The notes under the pieces were generated by a model that ran no database searches, had not been told where the DNA came from, and worked only from the letters and a program-made list of their open reading frames with translations. A program made the translations under genes and the position numbers. DNA of 64,000 nucleotides from Betaproteobacteria bacterium (lineage in GTDB: Bacteria > Pseudomonadota > Gammaproteobacteria > Burkholderiales > Usitatibacteraceae): contig JADJEZ010000001.1 of NCBI GenBank assembly GCA_016708825.1, positions 1 to 64,000 of the forward strand, written 5' to 3'. This document shows positions 52,831 through 60,472 of the stretch, one piece after another. Position 1 is the stretch's first letter. Every line of letters starts with the position of its first letter.

Positions 52831-53761
52831 CGGCGCGCGACAGGCGATCGTTCACCGCTTCCCATTCGGGCGCCACCGGGGGCGCTTCCACGAGGATCTC
52901 GCGCGCGCCCGCCCCATCGAGCGCGCGCAGGTTCGCGTAGAGATCGTGGCCGTAGCGCGCGGAGTCCCGGGGTGCCGCGATCCACGCCACCGCCCCAGCC
53001 GCTGCATCCCGCATCGCGAGCACGGCCGCGCCGCCGGCGCTCGCCACCGCCTGCAGCAGATCGCCGGAGGCGACCAACCGAACCGGCGTGGCCGGCGCGT
53101 AGTGCGCCGCGAGCGTGCCGGAGGCGCGCGGCGCGCAGGCGTCCCTTTCACGAAGCCGTGCCCCCAGCGCGGATTCCAGCTGCGAGCGCGTGATCGCCCC
53201 CGGGCGCAGCAGGACCGCGGCGCCGCGCGAGAGATCGACGATGGTCGATTCCAGCCCCACCGCGCACGCACCACCGTCGATCACGCGCAGGTCCTCGCCG
53301 AACTCGTCGCGCACGTGCTGCGCGGTGGTCGGGCTCACGTGGCCGAAGCGGTTGGCCGAAGGCGCGGCCACCGCACCGCTGCCCACCATCGCGAACGCGC
53401 GCAGCAAGGCCTGCGCCACCGGGTGCGAGGGGCAGCGCAGGCCCACGGAATCCTGGCCACCGGTCACGATCGCGGGCACGCGCGCGGACTTCTTCAGGAT
53501 CAGCGTGAGCGGGCCGGGCCAGAACGCCGCGGCGAGCTTCCTTGCGCCCTCGGGAATCTCCACGGCCCAGTCCTCCAGTCGCGCTTCCGGTGCGAGGTGC
53601 ACGATGAGCGGATGGTCCGCAGGGCGGCCCTTGAGCGCGAAGATCTTCGCGACGGCCTCCGGGTTCGTTGCGTCGGCGCCGAGTCCGTAGACGGTCTCGG
53701 TGGGCAGGGCGACGAGTTCGCCCGCCGCGAGCGAGCGCGCCGCCTGTGCGATCGCGCTCAA
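52796..53761 (-). CDS. Threonylcarbamoyl-AMP synthase, Sua5 type
   Basis: Makes threonylcarbamoyl-AMP from threonine, bicarbonate and ATP for the t6A37 modification of ANN-decoding tRNAs; cytosolic, 321 residues. The YrdC-like domain has LVALPTETVYGLGADATNPE, IFALKGRPADHPLIVHL, and the segments VGLRCPSHPVAQALL and AAPSANRFGHVSPTTAQHV. A C-terminal Sua5 domain (LAAHYAPATPVRLVA) makes it the long form. The start is a TTG at 53761 that overlaps the polA stop by four bases (TTGA). Its last residues are duplicated in a tandem repeat. Confidence 0.93.
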   Translation of the reverse strand: MSAIAQAARSLAAGELVALPTETVYGLGADATNPEAVAKIFALKGRPADHPLIVHLAPEARLEDWAVEIPEGARKLAAAFWPGPLTLILKKSARVPAIVTGGQDSVGLRCPSHPVAQALLRAFAMVGSGAVAAPSANRFGHVSPTTAQHVRDEFGEDLRVIDGGACAVGLESTIVDLSRGAAVLLRPGAITRSQLESALGARLRERDACAPRASGTLAAHYAPATPVRLVASGDLLQAVASAGGAAVLAMRDAAAGAVAWIAAPRDSARYGHDLYANLRALDGAGAREILVEAPPVAPEWEAVNDRLSRAAAGAASLDDEP

Positions 53762-56526
53762 TGGGCCCTTTCCCAGTTCTCGCCGACGCCGGCATCGACC
53801 ACCAGCGGCACGTCGAGCGCGGCCACGCCGGTCATCAGCCGCTCGACCTGGGGCTTCACGCGGTCGAGCTCGCCTTCGGGGACCTCGAGCACCAGTTCGT
53901 CGTGCACCTGCATCACGAGCTTGGTCGCGAGCTTCTCGCTCTCGATCCAGCCCTGCACCGCGATCATCGCGAGCTTGATGAGGTCCGCGGCGGTCCCCTG
54001 CATCGGCGCGTTGATCGCCTGGCGTTCCGCGCCCTGGCGCCGCGCCTGGTTCGCGGACGCGATGTCGGGCAGCCAGAGGCGGCGGCCGAAGACGGTTTCC
54101 ACCCAGCCGCGCTCCCGCGCCTCGTTCCTCGTGCGCTCCATGTAGGCCGCCACGCCCGGATAGCGCTGGAAGTACTTGTCCATGTAGCTCTGCGCCGCGG
54201 CGCGCTCGATGCCGAGGTTCCCCGCGAGGCCGAACGCGCTCATGCCGTAGATCAAGCCGAAGTTGATCACCTTGGCGTAGCGGCGCTGCTCGCTCGAGAC
54301 GTCGCCCGCCGCCACGCCGAAGACCTCGGATGCGGTGTGGCGGTGGATGTCCTCGCCCGCGGCGAAGGCGTCGATGAGGCCCTTGTCGCCCGAGAGGTGC
54401 GCCATGATGCGCAGCTCGATCTGCGAGTAGTCCGCCGAGACGATCTTCGAGCCTGGCGGGGCGACGAAGGCCTCGCGGATGCGGCGGCCTTCCGCCGTGC
54501 GCACCGGGATGTTCTGCAGGTTCGGGTCCGTGGAGGACAGGCGCCCGGTGACCGCGACCGCCTGCGCGTAGTTGGTGTGCACGCGCCCCGTGCGTGCGTT
54601 CACCATGCGCGGCAGCTTGTCGGCGTAGGTGCTCTTCAGCTTCGACATCGCGCGGTGCTCGAGCAGCGCCTTGGGCAGCGGGTGGTCGAGGGCGAGCTTC
54701 TCGAGCACCTCCTCGTCGGTCGAGGGCGCGCCCGAGGGAGTCTTCTTCACCACCGGGAGCTTCAGCTGCCCGAAGAGGATCTCGCCCAGCTGCTTCGGGC
54801 TCGCGAGGTTGAAGGGCTGCCCGGCGAGCTCGTGCACCTTCGCCTCCAGGGCCAGCATCTTCGTGCCCAGCTCGCCGCCCTGGGTGGCGAGGAGCGACGC
54901 ATCGATAAGGACGCCGTTGCGCTCCATCGCGAGGAGCACGCCGGCGACCGGGATCTCGATATCCGCGTAGATGTGCCGCAGGCCCGCCTCGGCCTCGATC
55001 CGCGGCCAGAGCGCGCGGTGCAGCTGGAGGGTGACGTCGGCGTCCTCGGCGGAGTAGCCGGTGGCGGTCTCCACGCTCACCTGGTCGAAGGCGATGGAGG
55101 ACGCGCCCTTGCCCGCCACCTCCTCGTAGGCGATCGTCTTCACGCCGAGGTGGCGCATGGCGAGCGAATCCATGTCGTGGCGCTGGTGGCTCTCCAGCAC
55201 ATAGGAGGCGAGCAGCGTGTCGTGCACGACGCCGCCGACCGCGATGCCGTGGTTGGCGAGCACGTGCCGGTCGTACTTGGCGTTCTGGCCGACCTTGCGG
55301 TGGCGCGCGCTTTCGAACCAGGGCTTGAGCCGGGCGAGGGTGGCCTCGCGATCGAGCTGGTCCGGTGCGCCGGGGTAGCGATGGGAGAGCGGCACGTAGC
55401 AGGCCTCGCCCGCTTCGACGCAGAAGGACAGGCCCACGAGTTCGGCGGCCATCGGGTCGAGGCTCGTGGTCTCGGTGTCGAAGCAGGTGAGTTCCGCCGC
55501 CTCGATCTTCGCGATCCACCGCTCGAGCGCGGGTTCGTCCATCACCATTTCGTACTGGCGGGCGTCGACGAAGGCCGTCACGGGCGAGACGGGGGTGGGC
55601 GGTGGCGGCGCGCCGGCGGCAGGGGAAGGTTTCGCGGCACGCGGCGCGGCGGTCTCGGCGCCATCGCCCTTGTCCAGCCCCTCCCGCAGGCTGCGGAACC
55701 CGAAGCGCTCGTAGAGTGCGGCGAGCGCGGCCTTGTCCGGCTCGCCCTGCACGAGCGCGTCGATCGCGAACGGGAGTGCCACGTCGGTCTTCACGGTGAC
55801 CAGCGTGCGGCCGGTGGGAAGCCAGTCGAGCGCCTTCCTCAGGTTCTCGCCCACCACGCCCTTCACCTCGTCCGCATGCGCCATCACCTCGTCGAGGCCG
55901 CCGTACTGCTGCACGAGCTTCGCCGCGGTCTTCGGGCCCACCTTGTCCACGCCGGGGACGTTGTCCACCGTGTCGCCCATGAGCGCGAGGTAGTCGACGA
56001 TGCGCCCGGGCGGGACGCCGAACTTGGCCTCGACACCCGCGGGGTCGAGGGTTTCGTTGGACATGGTGTTCATCCACGTCACGCGGTCGGTGACGAGCTG
56101 CGTGAGGTCCTTGTCGCCCGTGGAGATGAGCGTGTCCCAGCCGTGCTCGGCTTCGGCCCGGCGCGCGAGCGTGCCGATCACGTCGTCGGCCTCCACGCCG
56201 TCGACCACCACGAGGGGCCAGCCGAGCGCGCGGATCACCTCGAAGAGCGGCGCGATCTGGGCCGCGAGGTCCTCGGGCATCGCCTGGCGCGTGGCCTTGT
56301 AGTCGGCAAAGATCTCGTCGCGGAAGGTCTTTCCCTTGGGATCGAAGACCGCGGCGATATAATCCGAGGGACAGTCGGCCGCGAGCTTCCTCAGCATGTG
56401 CACCACGCCCATGATCGCGCCCGTCGGCTCCCCCGCGGGGCTGCGCAGTTCCGGCATCGCGTGGAATGCGCGATAGAGGTAGCTCGAGGCGTCGACCAGC
56501 AGCAGACGCTTCTTCGATTCGTTCAT
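53758..56526 (-). CDS. polA: DNA polymerase I
   Basis: A 922-residue repair and Okazaki-fragment polymerase. The N-terminal 5'-nuclease domain has LLLVDASSYLYRAFHAMPEL and ISTGDKDLTQLV, with the helix-hairpin region DNVPGVDKVGPKTAAKLV. The 3'-5' exonuclease keeps its first acidic pair (CFDTETTSLDP). The polymerase domain has the palm motif VSADYSQIELRIMAHLSGDK, the O-helix region RRYAKVINFGLIYGMSAFG and motif C VMQVHDELVLEVP. It is a full-length three-domain PolI. Its start is 20 bases from the divergent LOG-family gene, so the two promoters must lie within each other's neighbourhood. Confidence 0.98.
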   Translation of the reverse strand: MNESKKRLLLVDASSYLYRAFHAMPELRSPAGEPTGAIMGVVHMLRKLAADCPSDYIAAVFDPKGKTFRDEIFADYKATRQAMPEDLAAQIAPLFEVIRALGWPLVVVDGVEADDVIGTLARRAEAEHGWDTLISTGDKDLTQLVTDRVTWMNTMSNETLDPAGVEAKFGVPPGRIVDYLALMGDTVDNVPGVDKVGPKTAAKLVQQYGGLDEVMAHADEVKGVVGENLRKALDWLPTGRTLVTVKTDVALPFAIDALVQGEPDKAALAALYERFGFRSLREGLDKGDGAETAAPRAAKPSPAAGAPPPPTPVSPVTAFVDARQYEMVMDEPALERWIAKIEAAELTCFDTETTSLDPMAAELVGLSFCVEAGEACYVPLSHRYPGAPDQLDREATLARLKPWFESARHRKVGQNAKYDRHVLANHGIAVGGVVHDTLLASYVLESHQRHDMDSLAMRHLGVKTIAYEEVAGKGASSIAFDQVSVETATGYSAEDADVTLQLHRALWPRIEAEAGLRHIYADIEIPVAGVLLAMERNGVLIDASLLATQGGELGTKMLALEAKVHELAGQPFNLASPKQLGEILFGQLKLPVVKKTPSGAPSTDEEVLEKLALDHPLPKALLEHRAMSKLKSTYADKLPRMVNARTGRVHTNYAQAVAVTGRLSSTDPNLQNIPVRTAEGRRIREAFVAPPGSKIVSADYSQIELRIMAHLSGDKGLIDAFAAGEDIHRHTASEVFGVAAGDVSSEQRRYAKVINFGLIYGMSAFGLAGNLGIERAAAQSYMDKYFQRYPGVAAYMERTRNEARERGWVETVFGRRLWLPDIASANQARRQGAERQAINAPMQGTAADLIKLAMIAVQGWIESEKLATKLVMQVHDELVLEVPEGELDRVKPQVERLMTGVAALDVPLVVDAGVGENWERAH
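56335..56363 (+). promoter_or_regulatory. Possible promoter of the LOG-family gene, inside polA
   Basis: A perfect TATAAT on the plus strand (56358-56363) lies 17 bases after CTTGGG, or 16 after TTGGGA, within the antisense of polA. It would start a leader of about 180 bases before the ATG at 56547. The -35 is weak and chance occurrence is possible. Confidence 0.35.
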
Positions 56527-56546
56527 GTCACCGCCCAGGGCCCGCC

Positions 56547-57272
56547 ATGCACAGCAAGATTCCGAAACAGTTCGATCCGCGACCGGCGAACAGCACGCAG
56601 TCCTCGGCGCGCGAGGCGTGGCGGATGTTCGAAATTATCGCAGAGTTCGTCACCGCCACCGAGCGCCTGCGGGCGATCCACCCGGCGGTGTCCATCTTCG
56701 GCAGCGCACGCGTGAAGCCCGGCGAGCCCTACTACGGGCTGGCCGAGGACATCGCGCGGCGCCTCTCCGACGCGGGCTTCGCGGTCATCTCCGGCGGCGG
56801 CCCCGGCATCATGGAGGCGGCCAACAAGGGCGCGTTCGCGGGGTCGAGCCCCAGCGTGGGACTCAACATCCAGCTCCCGCACGAGCAGCACGCCAACCAC
56901 TACCAGGACATCTCGCACACCTTCCAGCATTTCTTCGCGCGCAAGGTGATGTTCGTGAAACTCTCCTCGGCGTTCGTGATGCTGCCCGGCGGTTTCGGCA
57001 CCCTGGACGAACTCTTCGAGGTGCTCACCCTCGTGCAGACGGGGAAGGTCCGCCGCGTGCCGCTGATCCTGGTCGGATCGACCTTCTGGAAGGGAATGGG
57101 CGAGTGGATCCGCGAGCGCCTCGCCGTCGACGGCATGGTGGGCCCGGACGACGCGGACCTGCTGCAGGTCATCGACGATCCGCAGGCCGTCGTCGACGCG
57201 ATCTTCCACCACTACCACGCGCGCGGATTCGAGCTCTCGCCCTCGGAGCGGGAGGCGGAGTTCGCGCTGTGA
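56547..57272 (+). CDS. LOG-family protein (cytokinin riboside 5'-monophosphate phosphoribohydrolase-like)
   Basis: A 241-residue cytosolic Rossmann-fold protein of the TIGR00730/LOG family. The family motif PGGFGTLDELFEVLTLVQTG is complete, and the nucleotide region VISGGGPGIMEAANKGAFAG and FGSARVKPGEPYYGLAEDIA are clear. LOG proteins cleave ribose-5-phosphate from AMP-like nucleotides; in bacteria the physiological substrate is often unclear. The start at 56547 gives MHSKIPKQFDPRPANSTQSS. It is divergent from polA and followed by a DUF2782 gene. Confidence 0.9.
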   Translation: MHSKIPKQFDPRPANSTQSSAREAWRMFEIIAEFVTATERLRAIHPAVSIFGSARVKPGEPYYGLAEDIARRLSDAGFAVISGGGPGIMEAANKGAFAGSSPSVGLNIQLPHEQHANHYQDISHTFQHFFARKVMFVKLSSAFVMLPGGFGTLDELFEVLTLVQTGKVRRVPLILVGSTFWKGMGEWIRERLAVDGMVGPDDADLLQVIDDPQAVVDAIFHHYHARGFELSPSEREAEFAL

Positions 57273-57322
57273 GCACGCCCGCGGATGCTAGACTGGCGCA
57301 CATCCCCGCTCGCGTAATTTCC

Positions 57323-57669
57323 ATGCGCCACTTCCTCGCCCTTCTCGCCCTCGTCCTCGCCGCCGGCGCCTTCGCGCAGTCGACGGAACGCCCGCGCCCA
57401 CCGGGAACCAAGCCCCTGGAGGAGCTCCCGCCGCCTCCCGCGGTCGTGGAGGGCGACCCCGCGCTCGAGCCGAAGGTCACCGTGCGCACGGAGGGCGACC
57501 GCACGATCGCCGAGTACCGGATCAAGGGCCGGCTCTACATGATGAAGGTCACTCCCGCCCACGGCAGGCCCTACGTGCTGGTCGACCACAAGGAGACGGC
57601 CAGTTCGCCCGCCAGGACAACCTCGACTCGGGCCTGCGCGTCCCGCAGTGGGTGCTCCTCGAGTTCTAG
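57323..57669 (+). CDS. DUF2782 family periplasmic protein (frameshift near 57600)
   Basis: A secreted protein of about 115 residues. The signal peptide is MRHFLALLALVLAAGAFAQ, followed by a Pro-rich segment (KPLEELPPPPAVVEG) and the DUF2782 core VTVRTEGDRTIAEYRIKGRL, then YMMKVTPAHGRPYVLVDHKG. One G is missing near 57600: restoring it gives GDGQFARQDNLDSGLRVPQW and the usual end VLLEF with a stop at 57669. It sits 22 bases upstream of thrB, a neighbourhood common in betaproteobacteria, where it also lies near polA. The function is unknown. Confidence 0.87.
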
Positions 57670-57691
57670 CCTTCGGCAACGGCTCCCCGCG

Positions 57692-58642
57692 ATGTCAGTC
57701 TTCACGCCAGTCTCGGACGACGAGGCGCGCGCCTTCCTCGCGCGCTATACCCTCGGGGAACTCGAGGGCCTCGAGGGCATCGCCCAGGGCATCGAGAACA
57801 CCAACTACTTTCTCGACGTCACCACGGGGCATTACGTCCTCACGCTCTTCGAGAAGATCGCGCGCGAGGACCTTCCCTTCTACGTGGGGCTCATGCACCA
57901 CCTCGCCGAGCGCGGCATCCGCTGCCCGGCGCCCATGGCGCTGCAGGGCGGCGGCTATCTCGCGGACCTGAACGGCAAGCCCGCCGCGATCGTCACGCGC
58001 CTCGCCGGCGCGCCGCGGATGTCGCCCACGGCGGACGAATGCCGCAAGGTGGGCCGGATCCTCGCCGACATCCACGAAGCGGGCCTCGACTACGACGCGG
58101 GGCTGGCCAACTGGCGGGGCCTCGCGTGGTGCGAGCGCTTCGCCGCCCGCGTGCGCCCGAAGCTCTCCGCGGCCGAGGCGGCGCTCGTCGAAAGCGAGAT
58201 CCGCTACCAGTCGCTGCACGACGACACGGTGCTGCCGCGCGGCGTGATCCACGGCGACCTCTTCCGCGACAACGTGCTCTGGGACGGGGACGGCGAGGGC
58301 GGGGTCATCGACTTCTACTTCGCCTGCGACGACGCGCTCCTCTACGACATCGCCATCACCGCGAACGACTGGTGCTCGAACGCCCCGGGCGCGCTGGAAG
58401 CCGGGCGCACCAACGCCCTGCTCGCGGGTTACGACGCACACCGCCCCCTGACGGATCTCGAGCGCGAGCTGTGGCCGGTGATGCTGCGCCGCGCGGCGCT
58501 GCGCACCTGGCTCGGACGGCTCGAGTACAACCACTTCCCGCAGGCCGCGGAGATGACGATCCCGAAGGACCACGCCTTCTCCCGGCGCCTGCTCGAGCAC
58601 CACCTCGTCCACGCCCGCGCGCTCGAAGCGGCGGGGGACTAG
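57692..58642 (+). CDS. thrB: Homoserine kinase, aminoglycoside-phosphotransferase type
   Basis: Phosphorylates homoserine on the way to threonine; cytosolic, 316 residues. It belongs to the ThrB class with a kinase fold like aminoglycoside phosphotransferases, not the GHMP class. The N-terminus is MSVFTPVSDDEARAFLARYT, followed by GIAQGIENTNYFLDV. The catalytic loop is PRGVIHGDLFRDNVLW and the metal-binding segment is GGVIDFYFACDDALLYDIAI. It ends nine bases before the BPSS1780-like membrane protein gene. Confidence 0.95.
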   Translation: MSVFTPVSDDEARAFLARYTLGELEGLEGIAQGIENTNYFLDVTTGHYVLTLFEKIAREDLPFYVGLMHHLAERGIRCPAPMALQGGGYLADLNGKPAAIVTRLAGAPRMSPTADECRKVGRILADIHEAGLDYDAGLANWRGLAWCERFAARVRPKLSAAEAALVESEIRYQSLHDDTVLPRGVIHGDLFRDNVLWDGDGEGGVIDFYFACDDALLYDIAITANDWCSNAPGALEAGRTNALLAGYDAHRPLTDLERELWPVMLRRAALRTWLGRLEYNHFPQAAEMTIPKDHAFSRRLLEHHLVHARALEAAGD

Positions 58643-58651
58643 GTCCGCGCC

Positions 58652-59388
58652 ATGGAAACCGCCGTTCACAGCCGCGATGTGCGCCCCTCCCGCGGTCCGG
58701 CGTGGATTGCCGGCGGGTGGCGCCTGTTCCGCGGCAATCCGATGGTGTGGACGGGGCTCTCCGCGGGCTGGATGCTCATCACCTTCGGGCTGGTGCTGGT
58801 GCCGGTGATCGGCGGCATCGCCGCGAACCTGCTGCAGCCTGTGTTCTTCGCGAGCTTCGCGCTCGCCGCGCGCCGCCAGCTCGCCGGCGAGGTCCCCGAG
58901 ATGGGCGATCTCTTCGCGGGTTTCCGCCGGCCCCTGCGGCCGCTCCTGAACCTCGGCGCGATTCTCCTCATCGCCGAGATCGGGATCTTCTTCCTGATGT
59001 CGCTCCTGGGGCTCCCGGGGGCGGCCGGCGAAGGCGACGAAATACCCACCATCGCCGACTACGTGCAGCGGCTGCAGGGCAAGGAGTGGATCCTGCTCGT
59101 GGGGCTCGCGCTCACCGCGGTCGTGAAGGGCGCGCTGTGGTTCGCGCCGGCGATACTCGCCTTCCACACGCTTTCGACTGCCCATGCGGTGCGCTGGAGC
59201 GTCTACGCGGCGCTCTCCAACCTGGGCGCGATGCTCGCCTACGGAGCCGTGCTCACCGCCGTCTTCGTGCTCGGCGCGCTGCCCTGGGGCTGGGGCTGCT
59301 CGTCGTGATCCCGGTGATGGTCGCGAGCACCTACGCAGGCTACGTGGACGTCTTCGGGGAATCGGGCGCGGCGCCGGTCGCCACCTGA
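58652..59388 (+). CDS. BPSS1780-family membrane protein (frameshift near 59290)
   Basis: About 245 residues with roughly five or six hydrophobic helices. It begins METAVHSRDVRPSRGPAWIA and continues GWRLFRGNPMVWTGLSAGWM, typical of the BPSS1780 family of betaproteobacterial membrane proteins that often adjoin thrB. One C is missing near 59290: restoring it changes the end to LGLLVVIPVMVASTYAGYVD and moves the stop from 59308 to 59388. The role is unknown. It lies between thrB and a diguanylate cyclase gene that starts six bases later. Confidence 0.83.
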
Positions 59389-59394
59389 GCCGCC

Positions 59395-60462
59395 ATGGCC
59401 GTGCCGCCCCCCGGGCAGGAGCCGGCCGTCGCGCCGATTCGCGGCGACGAGTTGCCGCGGCACGTCTATCCCGTGCGTTCGCTCGGCGTCGCGGCGGGCT
59501 TCCTCGCCGTGGCCACGGTGTTCCGCGAGAACGGCACGAGCCTCGCCCTGCTGGTGCTGGCCGCCTTCCACGGATTCGCCTGGCCGCACCTCGCGTACCT
59601 CGCGGCACGCAGGAGCGCCGATCCCTGGCGGGCCGAACGCAGCATCCTCGTTGCCGATGCGGCCTTCGCCGGCGTCTGGCTGCCGCTCATGGGCTTCAAC
59701 GTCCTGCCGAGCGTGCTGATCGCGTCCATGACGGGCCTGGGCATGGTGAGCGTGGGCGGGCCGCGGCTGTTCGCCATCGCGGCGGCCGCGATGCTCGGCA
59801 CCGGCACGGCGACGATGCTGCTGGCCGCCCCCGAGATGCGCTTCGAGACGAGCTTTACGGTCATGGTGGCCTGCCTTCCCCTGATCCTGCTCTATCCGCT
59901 TTCGATCGGCGTGGCGAACTACCTGCTCCGCCAGCGCATCCGCGGGCAGAAGCAGCAGCTCGACCTGGCGATGCGCACGGAGCGGCTCTCCGGGCTCGCC
60001 ACGCGGCAGCACTGGGAGGAGGCGCTCGAGCGCGAGTTCGAGCGGCTGCGCAATGCGGGCGGAACCGCGGGTCTCATCCTCATCGACGTGGACGACTTCA
60101 AGTCGGTGAACGACCGCTTCGGGCACCTGGTCGGCGACGAGGTGATCCGCCGCATGGGCGAGGCCCTGCGCGGCGTGCTGCGGCCGGGGGACGTGGCCTG
60201 CCGCTACGGTGGCGACGAGTTCGGCGTGCTCCTGCCCTCCTCGAACGCCGCGGGGGCCGCGATCGCCGCCGCGCGCCTGCTCGAATCCGTCTCGGGCTTC
60301 CGCCTGGCCTCGACGCCGGAGCTGCGCTGCACCGCGAGCCTGGGTGTCGCGGAAGTGCGGCCGGGCATGCGCGACAGCATCGAGGCCGTGGCCCTCGCCG
60401 ATCGTGCGCTCTACCTCGCCAAGGCCGCGGGACGCAACCGCGTCCACGTGATCGAGCCCTAG
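59395..60462 (+). CDS. Diguanylate cyclase with MASE2 membrane sensor
   Basis: A 355-residue inner-membrane enzyme making cyclic di-GMP from two GTP. The first half is a MASE2 domain of several membrane helices (YPVRSLGVAAGFLAVATVFR, FHGFAWPHLAYLAARR). The second half is a GGDEF domain with LILIDVDDFKSVNDRFGHLV and an intact active site CRYGGDEFGVLLP. The inhibitory RxxD site is not evident just before the active site (LRPGDVACRYGGDEF lacks it). It ends ten bases before the convergent uvrD stop. The PilZ protein at 10486 is a possible receptor. Confidence 0.92.
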   Translation: MAVPPPGQEPAVAPIRGDELPRHVYPVRSLGVAAGFLAVATVFRENGTSLALLVLAAFHGFAWPHLAYLAARRSADPWRAERSILVADAAFAGVWLPLMGFNVLPSVLIASMTGLGMVSVGGPRLFAIAAAAMLGTGTATMLLAAPEMRFETSFTVMVACLPLILLYPLSIGVANYLLRQRIRGQKQQLDLAMRTERLSGLATRQHWEEALEREFERLRNAGGTAGLILIDVDDFKSVNDRFGHLVGDEVIRRMGEALRGVLRPGDVACRYGGDEFGVLLPSSNAAGAAIAAARLLESVSGFRLASTPELRCTASLGVAEVRPGMRDSIEAVALADRALYLAKAAGRNRVHVIEP

Positions 60463-60472
60463 CGCCGCCGCC